From Rhizobium sullae (GTDB taxonomy: Bacteria > Pseudomonadota > Alphaproteobacteria > Rhizobiales > Rhizobiaceae): a DNA stretch of 64,000 nt. The position numbers and the translations under genes were made by a program. The notes under the pieces are model-generated. The model was not told where the DNA came from, did no database searches, and was given only the letters and a program-made list of their open reading frames with translations. The stretch covers positions 1-64,000 of the forward strand of contig NZ_FWER01000014.1 in the NCBI RefSeq assembly GCF_900169785.1. Reading direction: 5' to 3'. Positions 53,446-62,864 of the stretch are shown piece by piece; the first letter of the stretch is position 1; every line of letters begins with the position of its first letter.

Positions 53446-54570
53446 ATGGGTTGGTCCTTCAAAATCGGGACGATCGCCGGTACGGCTCTACGCGTGCACG
53501 TTACCTTCGCGCTCCTGCTCGTCTGGATCTGGCTGATGCATTACCGCGTCGGCGGCACATCGGCGGCGTGGGAGGGCATTGCCTTCATCATGGCCGTGTT
53601 TGCCTGCGTCGTGCTGCACGAATTCGGCCATATTGCCGTTGCGCGCTATTTCGGGATCAAGACACCCGATATCACGTTACTGCCGATCGGTGGCGTCGCC
53701 CGCCTTGAACGCATGCCAGACGAGCCTCATCAGGAATTACTGATTGCCATCGCCGGTCCGCTGGTCAACGTGGCGATCGCGGTGCTGATCGTTCTCCTGC
53801 TCGGCGCGTCGATGGGAATCGAGCAAATGGCCGAGGTCGAGGATCCCGAGGCCGGTTTTCTGGCGAGGCTTGCCGGCGTCAACATCTTCCTCGTGCTCTT
53901 CAACATGATCCCCGCCTTTCCGATGGACGGAGGCCGGGTGCTGCGTGCCGCTCTGGCCTCCCGCTTCACCTGGTCGCGTGCTACGCAGATCGCAGCGACG
54001 ATCGGCCAGGGGCTTGCCTTCGTCTTCGGCTTCGTCGGCCTTTTTTACAATCCGCTGCTGATTTTCATCGCCATCTTCGTCTATCTCGCCGCAGCGGCGG
54101 AAGCGCAGAACGCGCAGATCCGCGAGGTCTCCGGCAGCGTTCTGATCAGCGACGTGATGATCACAAAATTCGCAAAGCTCGATCGCTCTGCGAGTATCGA
54201 CGAGGCGATCGAAATGCTGCTTGCGACAACGCAACGCGAGTTCCCGGTGACCGATTCCGCCGGCCGTTTTGAGGGTCTGCTGACGCGCGACGACATGATC
54301 CGCGCCTTGAAGGACAAAGGTCCGGACACGCCGGTCGCAAGCGCGATGCGTACCGACATTCCAAGGATCCATCATCGGAAAAGCCTGGAAAACAGCCTAC
54401 GATTGATGCAGCAGGGAAATGTGCCGGCCATCGCCGTCGTGGACGGTGCTGATCATCTTGTCGGTCTTTTGACGCATGAAACGATCGGGGAAATGATGAT
54501 GGTTCGGGCAGCGGCGGCAGATAGCTTTCGCTTTGGCCGCCTTCGCAGATATCGATCCCCGCAAGTTTGA
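53446..54570 (+). CDS. Site-2 protease (M50) with two CBS domains
   Basis: 374 residues. Zinc site HEFGH (His58, Glu59, His62) inside helix CVVLHEFGHIAVARYFGI; the third ligand is the Asp in FNMIPAFPMDGGRVLRAALA. Five to six membrane helices are followed by two CBS domains (about 220-370): REFPVTDSAGRFEGLLTRDD and GNVPAIAVVDGADHLVGLLT. This is the CBS-containing S2P subgroup, thought to be nucleotide-regulated through the CBS pair. Being in an operon with NfeD and slipin, it may work on membrane proteins in the same microdomain; its substrate is unknown. Confidence 0.92.
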   Translation: MGWSFKIGTIAGTALRVHVTFALLLVWIWLMHYRVGGTSAAWEGIAFIMAVFACVVLHEFGHIAVARYFGIKTPDITLLPIGGVARLERMPDEPHQELLIAIAGPLVNVAIAVLIVLLLGASMGIEQMAEVEDPEAGFLARLAGVNIFLVLFNMIPAFPMDGGRVLRAALASRFTWSRATQIAATIGQGLAFVFGFVGLFYNPLLIFIAIFVYLAAAAEAQNAQIREVSGSVLISDVMITKFAKLDRSASIDEAIEMLLATTQREFPVTDSAGRFEGLLTRDDMIRALKDKGPDTPVASAMRTDIPRIHHRKSLENSLRLMQQGNVPAIAVVDGADHLVGLLTHETIGEMMMVRAAAADSFRFGRLRRYRSPQV

Positions 54571-54643
54571 GTTCGTGCAAAGAAGACGAACCTCCTAACT
54601 GCTGTGCCGATTTCGGGTGCATCTGCCGGGACCTTGCCGGACT

Positions 54644-56509
54644 TCAATCCGCCAGTTCGATACGTTCGATAGCATACGGCCCTATTTTCAGAAAACTGCC
54701 GCTTAAGCCCTTCTGCAGCTGGAACGGGCTGAGATCGATCTGCTGTTCTTCCGCCGTTATGTTGACGAGATGGAGTATCTTTGCAGACGCCGGTTCGGCG
54801 ATGAAAGCCAGCACCTCCGATGGCGCCGAAGAGGCGCACGCCTGCCATTTGCTTCCGGCAAGTGCCGCCAGTGACTTGACCGTATTGAAGACGGGGCGTT
54901 TGCCGCCGTCGGCGACCGGCTCGTCTCTACCGGCGATGAGGCCGAAGGACCCGGTGAGGGCCGACAACGTCAGGCATTCCAAATGAGCACCGAGCAGTTG
55001 GATTGCGTAAGCCATGGCGAACGCTTCGCTGAACAACCCATTATGCCGCGGGTCCGTGTTGGCCATCGGAATGCGGCTGCCGGCCGGATTATCCATCGTG
55101 CGGCTGCCGTATGGATTTTGCCGCATCGGAATGGTGGATGGGCCGATACGGTAGGGCATGTCGCCGTAGATCGACCGAACGGAGCGGGTGATGAAGGGTA
55201 GCGCTTCCAGCGTTTGCATGACGCTCAGGTCGTCGGCCGCGTGGACGATGGGATTGGTGCAGTGGGTGATGAAACCCAGCGCAACTGCCGGAACACGCTT
55301 GCGGTTGAGTTCGGTGAAATAGCTCAGCATGCCGCCACCGAGCCGGATGCCGGGGAAGGCCGCGCAGGCGGCGGCATAAATATCCTCGAGCGGCGGGCAT
55401 TCCGGCCATTTGCTGCCGGGCGGCGTCGATTGCCGGTCAACGGAAGGCGAGATTGCAATCGCATCCGGCCGGAACCCGGCCATCTTAATCTGCTGCGCTA
55501 TGTCGGCCGCTTCGCTCGCGGGCGATTGCTTGCAGGGCAGGGCTATCTCGAGGGTCGACTTGCCGGCATGCAGCTTCGTGACAGCGGCAAAGCCCTGCAG
55601 CGCTTCAATGCCATGCCCGGCAATCGGGTCGAAATGAAAGAGCAGTTCTTGCGGTTTGATGTCCGCAAGGACTGCCCGTGCAGCAAGCGTCGAGGCGGTT
55701 TCTTCCGGCGTGACGATCAGACCGATCGAAGGCATGACACCCCGGTTCTGCCCTCTCTCGATCTTTATCGAGCGCCGGTCGTTTCGCGCCCATGAAGTCT
55801 CGCCGCAGCGCCTGTCGTCGATCGTCAGCACGATCCGTTGTCTGACTGGTTCACCGGCTGCAATCTCATAGGGCCAGGGAAGGGCAAGTGGGCGGACATA
55901 GGTCTTGTAGGAGGCATCCGACCAATTGCGCTGGTCTTCCATCTCGAATGTATCGCCTTCCATCCGGCATTCCGCCATGACCCTCGGCAGGACGGTATGG
56001 GTGATGGCCCGCATGTCCTTGAAGGGCTGCCACGGATCGATGAGATCGGGAAAGCGCGTCTCCTCGCGCTGTCCGTCGACATGTTCGACTGTGACCGGCG
56101 TTCCGGCCACGCCGACGATCGGATGAAGGATACAGAAACCGCATCGATTGGTCTCAAACCCTGTCTTTGAGATCGCCTCCGCCTCGAAGACGAGATCATG
56201 GCGCGACGCGTAAATGCGGACATCAACGGCGAGTTCCGTCGCCTCTGGCCCGTTGCAGCGGGCCCGATACGCAACAGCGAAGCTGCCGTCCTGCTGCTCG
56301 ATCTTTACGTCTTCGATCGTCGGATGGTAGGTGCCCCAGTCGCGGTCGCGCACCAGATAGGAAACAGCCCGAAGCACCTCCACGCCGTCATAGGCGACCG
56401 TGCGAAGATTGCCATGTGCAAGGTGGGCCGACAGCTTGCCCGCCGAAAGGTGAACCGGTGGCTCCTCCGCCTCGCGCGTGCCGTAGAGCAGGAAGGGCTC
56501 CGGTTTCAT
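54644..56509 (-). CDS. apnL: D-apionate lactonase
   Basis: 621 residues, no signal peptide. The length and conserved stretches (VHLSAGKLSAHLAHGNLRTV, VSYLVRDRDWGTYHPTIEDV, GFCILHPIVGVAGTPVTVEH, HCTNPIVHAADDLSVMQTLE, ANTDPRHNGLFSEAFAMAYA) agree with what I know of ApnL of Rhizobium etli, a large lactonase that opens D-apionolactone to D-apionate. The gene overlaps apsD by the ATGA at 56506-56509, and its neighbours are the dehydrogenase and oxidoisomerase of the same pathway. Last gene of the operon; its 3' end faces the S2P gene 73 bases away. Assignment rests on family recognition plus context, not on catalytic residues. Confidence 0.75.
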   Translation of the reverse strand: MKPEPFLLYGTREAEEPPVHLSAGKLSAHLAHGNLRTVAYDGVEVLRAVSYLVRDRDWGTYHPTIEDVKIEQQDGSFAVAYRARCNGPEATELAVDVRIYASRHDLVFEAEAISKTGFETNRCGFCILHPIVGVAGTPVTVEHVDGQREETRFPDLIDPWQPFKDMRAITHTVLPRVMAECRMEGDTFEMEDQRNWSDASYKTYVRPLALPWPYEIAAGEPVRQRIVLTIDDRRCGETSWARNDRRSIKIERGQNRGVMPSIGLIVTPEETASTLAARAVLADIKPQELLFHFDPIAGHGIEALQGFAAVTKLHAGKSTLEIALPCKQSPASEAADIAQQIKMAGFRPDAIAISPSVDRQSTPPGSKWPECPPLEDIYAAACAAFPGIRLGGGMLSYFTELNRKRVPAVALGFITHCTNPIVHAADDLSVMQTLEALPFITRSVRSIYGDMPYRIGPSTIPMRQNPYGSRTMDNPAGSRIPMANTDPRHNGLFSEAFAMAYAIQLLGAHLECLTLSALTGSFGLIAGRDEPVADGGKRPVFNTVKSLAALAGSKWQACASSAPSEVLAFIAEPASAKILHLVNITAEEQQIDLSPFQLQKGLSGSFLKIGPYAIERIELAD

Positions 56510-57540
56510 CGAAGCATCGCTCCGATATCGATGGTTTTGCCCGTCGCGGCACTGTCATAGGCGGCTTCCACCAGAGCGAAGGTCTTCAGATTATCGGCGC
56601 CCGAGGTCGAGGGCGCCTCGCCGGCGGCCAGCCGATCCGTCCAGTGCTGCTGAATGGCGAAGACACTTTCCTGGATGTTGTGCCAGGGGCGCGACGCCCA
56701 GGACAGCAGCCTGGGCGAGACATCGGTGACTTTCGTGCCCTGGGCGTCAGTCACCTCCAGCCGGTAGCCCTGCGAGAGGCGGATCGTTCCGTGCGACCCG
56801 TCCAGCTCGATCAATGTCTCGGGGAAAGGCTCGGTCGCAAGCCTGGTCGCGTAGCTGACGTCGACAACCGACGTTGCCCCGCTTTGGTGATCAAGGAGGA
56901 TAGTTGCAACATCCTCGCCCCTGATGTTCGGATTGACGCGCCTGGTACGCGCGGTCAAAGCCGCGACGTCACCGAGAATGAAGCGAGCAATATCGAGCGT
57001 GTGGATTCCGAGGTCTTCGATAATGAAGCGCTCGCCGGCGGCAAGATAGGGCTGGCCGGAAAAGACGTCATAGGCCGAACGGAAGGAGAAACGGCCCCAG
57101 AAGGGTTCGCCGATTGCGCCCGCATCGAGAGCCCTCCTGACGGCCTGGATCGGTGTCTGCCAGCGGAAATTCTCGTGCACCATGAGCGGCACGCCGGCAT
57201 CCCGGCATGCCTTCACCATGGCCTTGGCATCCGCCAGCGTCGTGGCGAACGGCTTCTGGCAAATGACGGGAACCTTGTGGCGGGCCGCCATCTCGACCAG
57301 CGGGTGATGGCTCTGCACGGTCGTCGCGATGTCGACGAAATCGAAGCCGCCGTCGGCAAAGAGTTGCGAGGCATCGCAGTAGCGGCGCGTGATGCCGAAC
57401 TGTTCGCCGACGATCTTCAGCCGTTCGGAATCCCGGTCGCAGATTGCTGCGATCCTCGCGCCCTTTACATCGTTCCACGCATGCATCTGATTGACCGCGA
57501 AAAAGCCGCAGCCGATCAGGGCTCCCTTCAATTCCGTCAT
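56506..57540 (-). CDS. apsD: D-apiose dehydrogenase (Gfo/Idh/MocA family)
   Basis: 344 residues from the ATG at 57540; the TTG two codons earlier overlaps the permease stop. Rossmann-fold start KGALIGCGFFAVNQMHAWND, then FDFVDIATTVQSHHPLVEMA, PVICQKPFATTLADAKAMVK with the catalytic Lys of the E/Q-K-P motif, and the HENFRW stretch. Position of the sugar-binding C-terminal domain: GEDVATILLDHQSGATSVVD. It oxidises D-apiose to apionolactone with NAD. It is placed between the importer permease and ApnL. Confidence 0.75.
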   Translation of the reverse strand: MTELKGALIGCGFFAVNQMHAWNDVKGARIAAICDRDSERLKIVGEQFGITRRYCDASQLFADGGFDFVDIATTVQSHHPLVEMAARHKVPVICQKPFATTLADAKAMVKACRDAGVPLMVHENFRWQTPIQAVRRALDAGAIGEPFWGRFSFRSAYDVFSGQPYLAAGERFIIEDLGIHTLDIARFILGDVAALTARTRRVNPNIRGEDVATILLDHQSGATSVVDVSYATRLATEPFPETLIELDGSHGTIRLSQGYRLEVTDAQGTKVTDVSPRLLSWASRPWHNIQESVFAIQQHWTDRLAAGEAPSTSGADNLKTFALVEAAYDSAATGKTIDIGAMLR

Positions 57541-57542
57541 TC

Positions 57543-58607
57543 TCAACCTGCCTTTGCCATCTGCATGAGGCTCACGCGCTGCTGCAGGCGGCGCTGCGCC
57601 TGATCGACGACGACCGCGATGATGATAACGAGTCCCTTGATGACCATCTGCCAGAAGGAGCTTACGCCCATCATGACAAGGCCGTCGGAGAGAATGCCGA
57701 TCACGAAAGCGCCGATGATCGTGCCGCCGATCGTGCCGCGGCCGCCTGACATCGAGGTGCCGCCGAGCACGGCTGCGGCAATCGCGTTGAGCTCGAGGTT
57801 CGTGCCGGTCGCCGGATGAGAGGCCATCAGCTCCGAGGAGATGACGAGGCCGACCAGTGCTGCGCAGAAGCCGGAGAACATATAGACGAACATCTTCACG
57901 CGGTTGACGCGGATGCCCGACATGCGGGCGGCGCGCTCATTTCCGCCGACGGCGAAGATATGCCGGCCGAGCGGCACGTAGCGGGCGAAATAGGCCGCCG
58001 CCAGCGCCACGACGATCAGCATCCAGACCGAAACCGGCAGGCCCAGAATGCTGCCTGAACCGAGATAGCTGAAGCCCTGATTGCCAAGTTCCTCCTTGCC
58101 GGCGAGATTCGGCAGCGTCTGGCCATCTGAATAAAGAAGCGCCATGCCGCGCGCCACATAGAGTGTGCCGAGGGTGGCAATAAACGGCGCAACGTTCAGC
58201 CGGGTAATCAGCAGACCGTTGATGGCGCCGATGACGATGCCGACAGTCATGACGATGATCATCACTTCGAGGATGTTGAAATAGACCGTGTAGCCGATCG
58301 GCAGTTCGATCCCGTAAAGGATCAGGCCGCCCGCCACCATGCCGCACAGGCCGACGATCGAGCCGACCGAAAGGTCGATGCCGCCGGTGATGATAACGAA
58401 AGTCATGCCGATCGCCAGAAACGCGTTCTGCGTCGCATGCTTCGACATCAGGATCATGTTCGCGGTCGACAGGAAGTTCGGCGCGAAGATCGAAAAGAAG
58501 ATGATGACCGCAAAAAGCGCGATGAAGGTGCGCAGCTTCATCAACGTAAGCAGGAAGGATCCGCTGTTGGGGTCTTCGGCGGCGGCAATTTGGGTTGCTG
58601 TCGTCAT
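57543..58607 (-). CDS. ABC importer permease, RbsC type (D-apiose)
   Basis: 354 residues from the ATG at 58607, which overlaps the ATPase stop as TGATG; a GTG one codon earlier is possible. Eight to ten hydrophobic helices. Family marks: GMTFVIITGGIDLSVGSIVG, NVAPFIATLGTLYVARGMAL, VGGNERAARMSGIRVNRVKM and AVLGGTSMSGGRGTIGGTII, all typical of CUT2 permeases for ribose, xylose and related sugars. Substrate inferred from the apiose enzymes in the operon. Confidence 0.92.
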   Translation of the reverse strand: MTTATQIAAAEDPNSGSFLLTLMKLRTFIALFAVIIFFSIFAPNFLSTANMILMSKHATQNAFLAIGMTFVIITGGIDLSVGSIVGLCGMVAGGLILYGIELPIGYTVYFNILEVMIIVMTVGIVIGAINGLLITRLNVAPFIATLGTLYVARGMALLYSDGQTLPNLAGKEELGNQGFSYLGSGSILGLPVSVWMLIVVALAAAYFARYVPLGRHIFAVGGNERAARMSGIRVNRVKMFVYMFSGFCAALVGLVISSELMASHPATGTNLELNAIAAAVLGGTSMSGGRGTIGGTIIGAFVIGILSDGLVMMGVSSFWQMVIKGLVIIIAVVVDQAQRRLQQRVSLMQMAKAG

Positions 58608-60151
58608 CACGCATGGTTCCTTCTTATTTTATGCCCCTCGGCGGAAGCGGCGACAATTGCCTCCTCGGTCGCCTCCTTGCGGTCGAGGATGGTGACGAGA
58701 CGTCCGTTGCTCATCACTGCGATGCGGTCCGAGAGCGCCATGACTTCTTCGAGATCGGAGGTCGAAAACAGGATTGCGAGCCCTTCGCCGGCGAGCCGCC
58801 GCATGGTGCGGAAGACATCGGCTTTGGCACCGACGTCAATGCCGCGCGACGGTTCGTCCATTAACAGGACTTTCGGGCCTGTCATTAGCGCCTTGCCGAT
58901 GACGACCTTCTGCTGGTTGCCGCCGGACATGGAGGTGACTTCGAAATCGGGATTCCTGGCCTTGATCGAAAGATTGCGGATCGCATCTGCGATCGCTTTC
59001 CTCTCGCGGCCGAGATCGATGTGGAAGCCGGCTTTGACGAACTGGCCGAGGCTCGCCATGGTCAGGTTGTCGGCGATCGACATGGACTGCACCAGGCCCT
59101 CGCGCTGCCGGTCCTCGGGGATCAGGGCCAGTCCAAGCTGGATGCGGCGGGTCGTATCCCGCGCCTTCAGCTCCTTGCCGTCGAGAAAGATCCTGCCGGT
59201 GCAGTGTTCGTGGCGGCCCATGATGCATTCGAAGAACTCGCTGCGGCCGGCCCCCATCAGGCCGTAGATGCCGAGGATCTCGCCTTTCCTAATTGAAAGC
59301 GATACGTGATCGACGGCAAAGCCGCCATGCAGGCGCGGCAGGCAGATCTCCTCGGTGCGGAGCACTTCTTCGCCTACGGTGTGGCCGATCTGCTTGGCGA
59401 AATCCTTGGCATCTGAGCCGATCATCGAGTGTACGATCCAGCGCGTATCGATATCCTTCACCATGGCGTGCCCGGTGATCTGACCGTCCTTTAGCACCGT
59501 GATGTAGTCGCCGATGGTCATCAGCTCCTCAAGCCGGTGCGAAATGTAGACGATCGCCACCCCTTGCGCCTTGAGCTCCCGGATCACCCGGAACAGGATG
59601 TCGACTTCGGCGGCGCTCAAGGCCGAGGTCGGCTCGTCCATGATCAGGATACGGGTATTGAGCGAGACGGCGCGGGCGATCTCGACGAGTTGCTGCTGGC
59701 CGATCGGCAAGTCTTCCGCAAGCGTGCCGGCGGAGATGCCGGCTTCGACCCGGTTCAGGAATTCATTGGCTTTTGCGACCTGCGCCCGATGGTCGATACC
59801 GCGGATGCCGCGCGTCAGTTCGCGGGTCGCAAAGATGTTCTCGGCGACCGACAGGTTGCCGAACAGGTTGAGCTCCTGGAAGACGATGCCGATGCCGTGG
59901 CGTACGGCATCTGCCGGGCTGTCGAGATGGATGCGCTCCCCGTCCATCCAGATTTCGCCGAGGGTTGGACGCTCAACACCGGCGATGATGCGCATCAGGG
60001 TCGATTTGCCAGCGCCATTCTCGCCGACCAGCACGTTTACTGCACCGCGACGAAGCTTCAAATTCGCCTTCTTGACGGCGACAATGCCGGAATAGGCTTT
60101 GGTGATGTCGCGAAGCTCAAGAATGACATCGCCATCGTCGATTTCGGACAT
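58607..60151 (-). CDS. ABC importer ATPase, RbsA type (D-apiose)
   Basis: 514 residues with two ABC domains, the CUT2 plan. First half: Walker A VGENGAGKSTLMRIIAG, signature LPIGQQQLVEIARAVS, Walker B ILIMDEPTSALS, VYISHRLEELM. Second half: degenerate Walker A GLMGAGRSEFFECIMG, signature MSGGNQQKVVIGKAL, Walker B VLLMDEPSRGIDVGAKADVF. The second site differs from the first, as is normal for RbsA/XylG. It begins 3 bases after the DUF2291 gene stop. Confidence 0.93.
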   Translation of the reverse strand: MSEIDDGDVILELRDITKAYSGIVAVKKANLKLRRGAVNVLVGENGAGKSTLMRIIAGVERPTLGEIWMDGERIHLDSPADAVRHGIGIVFQELNLFGNLSVAENIFATRELTRGIRGIDHRAQVAKANEFLNRVEAGISAGTLAEDLPIGQQQLVEIARAVSLNTRILIMDEPTSALSAAEVDILFRVIRELKAQGVAIVYISHRLEELMTIGDYITVLKDGQITGHAMVKDIDTRWIVHSMIGSDAKDFAKQIGHTVGEEVLRTEEICLPRLHGGFAVDHVSLSIRKGEILGIYGLMGAGRSEFFECIMGRHEHCTGRIFLDGKELKARDTTRRIQLGLALIPEDRQREGLVQSMSIADNLTMASLGQFVKAGFHIDLGRERKAIADAIRNLSIKARNPDFEVTSMSGGNQQKVVIGKALMTGPKVLLMDEPSRGIDVGAKADVFRTMRRLAGEGLAILFSTSDLEEVMALSDRIAVMSNGRLVTILDRKEATEEAIVAASAEGHKIRRNHA

Positions 60152-60154
60152 TGC

Positions 60155-60790
60155 TCAGCTCCCGATGGTGATTGTAGCAGGCACGAACTGCGGCAGTTGA
60201 CCGCCGGTGGGCAGCGGATAGGCGCCGACGGCGGCGAGTTTTTTGCCCCTCAGGCCCTGGCGCGGCAGTTTATCGAGCAGGGTACTGTTGACATGGGTGT
60301 TGAACGATTTTCCGTATTGCGCCCATGCGATCTGGTTCTTGAACTCGTTGAAATTTACGAAATTCAGGCTGTCACGCAGCGCAGTGCCGCGGATCGCCGG
60401 ACCGATCGAGACCCGCACATCAGCCTTAGAATCGCCGTCGACATCGACGTCGACATAGGCAGCCCGCGATTTTGTCTCCTCGGCGACGATCATGCCGTCC
60501 ACCTTGGCGGCGAAGGTCCAGGGGGCATTGCCCTGCTTTTCCTTATGGCCATATTTCGCGGCTGCCGCGTCGAGGTCACTCCCTGAAAGGGCCGTGACAT
60601 CCTGGAAGCTGCCGGCACGCTCGTTGAGATAGGGGATGACCTTTGAATCCCAGATTGCGGCCACCATGCTGTCCGGATCGAAGGCTTGCTTGGCGGCTTG
60701 CTGCTGCTCGTCAGCGGTTTTCACGAATTTGCAGCCGGACATCGCCAGCGTACAGGCAAGCAAAATTGTGGCGGCTCGCATCTGCAGCAT
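60155..60790 (-). CDS. DUF2291 lipoprotein of the sugar importer
   Basis: 211 residues from the ATG at 60790 (TGGAG 9 bases upstream). Signal peptide with lipobox LAMSGC, so a lipid-anchored periplasmic protein. The body, with DPDSMVAAIWDSKVIPYLNE, VDGMIVAEETKSRAAYVDVD and a final strand-rich part, matches DUF2291, which occurs next to CUT2 importers and whose role is unknown. Here it separates the binding protein from the ATPase gene. It may help the binding protein dock, but that is a guess. Confidence 0.8.
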   Translation of the reverse strand: MLQMRAATILLACTLAMSGCKFVKTADEQQQAAKQAFDPDSMVAAIWDSKVIPYLNERAGSFQDVTALSGSDLDAAAAKYGHKEKQGNAPWTFAAKVDGMIVAEETKSRAAYVDVDVDGDSKADVRVSIGPAIRGTALRDSLNFVNFNEFKNQIAWAQYGKSFNTHVNSTLLDKLPRQGLRGKKLAAVGAYPLPTGGQLPQFVPATITIGS

Positions 60791-60818
60791 TAAACGCACT
60801 CCATCATTGAATATTGCT

Positions 60819-60847
60819 GCAGGGCAGGGATGGTGTCCCTGCCCTGC
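60819..60847 (-). terminator. Intercistronic stem-loop after the binding-protein gene
   Basis: GCAGGGCAGGGA pairs perfectly with TCCCTGCCCTGC over a 5-base loop, 20 bases after the binding-protein stop. Such stems behind binding-protein genes keep the upstream message stable and let only part of transcription go on, which gives more binding protein than membrane parts. Confidence 0.75.
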
Positions 60848-60867
60848 GCATTGAGCCCTTGGGAGAA

Positions 60868-61836
<969 letters not shown>

Positions 61837-61860
61837 CTATTTCCCATTAGGGCGGTGAGG

Positions 61861-61878
61861 GGACGGCTCGCCGTCCCG
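61861..61878 (-). terminator. Short stem-loop between the oxidoisomerase and binding-protein genes
   Basis: GGGACGGC and GCCGTCCC, separated by two bases (effective loop four bases), just after the apnO stop. It may lessen read-through or protect the upstream message. No T-run follows. Confidence 0.5.
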
Positions 61879-61885
61879 GGGTCGA

Positions 61886-62713
61886 TCAAGTGATGCGTCG
61901 AATGCTCTCGGCGATCTCCTGAGGTTCGAAGACGTTCTTCCAGTCGTCGCGCATGAGCGCGGGGATGCCGAACTCGATGGCCTTGTTGCAGGCGTCCGAA
62001 AACACACCATCGACTTCCTTGAAAATGACGGCGCCCAGCACGTTCATGTGGCCTAGCAGGAAGTCGCGTGCGGCTTCTGCCGGAACGCCACGGGCGATGC
62101 ACTCGTCCATCGCCTGGCGCATGACGACGAGCAGAGAGGCGCAGACGGTTTCCGAAAGACCGGGCTCCAGCATTGCCATCTGCTCGACGGTCACGCGATG
62201 CGAGCGCATGACCGGCGCCCAGATGACCTTGGCTATCTCCTCGCCGAGCGCATAGGCGCTTTCCGGACCTTGCATGAGGGCGGAGACAATATGCTGCTTG
62301 GCGAAAAGACCGCCGAAATGGTCCTTCTTCGCCTTCATGTCGGTCTCGTCGTTGAAGATCGGCGGATGGCAGGGATGGGTGACGAAAAAGGTAAGGTCGT
62401 CCCGCCTTGGCAGGTGGCCAGCGAAAGGTGCGGCCGCATCGAGCGCAACGACCATCGTTCCCGGCTTCAGCTTGCCCGCGATACCGGCTGCGACCTTTCC
62501 GATCGCCGTATCCGGAACTGCAAGAATGACAACCTCTGCAACATCGAGAGCTTCATCGGCTGAGACGCAATCGACACCGAGGTCGTTTTTCAGGCGTGCC
62601 TTGCCCGCGTCGCTAACCTCGACATGACGGACGCCAAAACGCGAATCTTTGAGATTCTTGGCAAGCCGGTATCCCATTTTTCCGCCGGCGCCGAAAAGGG
62701 CAATTACAGTCAT
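61886..62713 (-). CDS. apnO: D-apionate oxidoisomerase
   Basis: 275 residues. NAD-binding start IALFGAGGKMGYRLAKNLKD, then VVILAVPDTAIGKVAAGIAG, FVTHPCHPPIFNDETDMKAK, GPESAYALGEEIAKVIWAPV and a helical C-terminal half (EQMAMLEPGLSETVCASLLV). It belongs to the 6-phosphogluconate dehydrogenase / ketol-acid reductoisomerase-like group that includes ApnO, which oxidises and rearranges D-apionate to 3-oxoisoapionate. The HPCHPPIFN stretch is a mark of this subgroup. It lies between the kinase and the binding-protein gene. Confidence 0.78.
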   Translation of the reverse strand: MTVIALFGAGGKMGYRLAKNLKDSRFGVRHVEVSDAGKARLKNDLGVDCVSADEALDVAEVVILAVPDTAIGKVAAGIAGKLKPGTMVVALDAAAPFAGHLPRRDDLTFFVTHPCHPPIFNDETDMKAKKDHFGGLFAKQHIVSALMQGPESAYALGEEIAKVIWAPVMRSHRVTVEQMAMLEPGLSETVCASLLVVMRQAMDECIARGVPAEAARDFLLGHMNVLGAVIFKEVDGVFSDACNKAIEFGIPALMRDDWKNVFEPQEIAESIRRIT

Positions 62714-62770
62714 GTTTTCTCACCTCATGGGATTTTCAGCATTGATATCGCAACTGGTATGATGAGTCAA

Positions 62771-62863
62771 TCACTCTACCACTGCGGCGAGGTGTCCGGC
62801 AAAGCTCAGCGCCTCGCCGAGCGTCTTGGTCATCTTGAAGCTGGTCCCGACCCGATAGGTCAT
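62771..62863 (-). CDS. 30-residue open frame coupled to the kinase gene
   Basis: From the ATG at 62863 the frame reads MTYRVGTSFKMTKTLGEALS then FAGHLAAVVE and TGA. The ATG follows the kinase stop by one base, and GGAGGG lies about 6 bases upstream inside the kinase end. Such spacing means translation is likely. No family is recognised. It may be a true small protein or the head of a lost gene, since 57 untranslated bases separate it from apnO. Confidence 0.45.
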   Translation of the reverse strand: MTYRVGTSFKMTKTLGEALSFAGHLAAVVE

Positions 62864-62864
62864 C

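Noticed and set aside
56167..57603. 478-codon plus-strand open frame
   Set aside because: Antisense across both apnL and apsD, whose families are recognised; no start signal.
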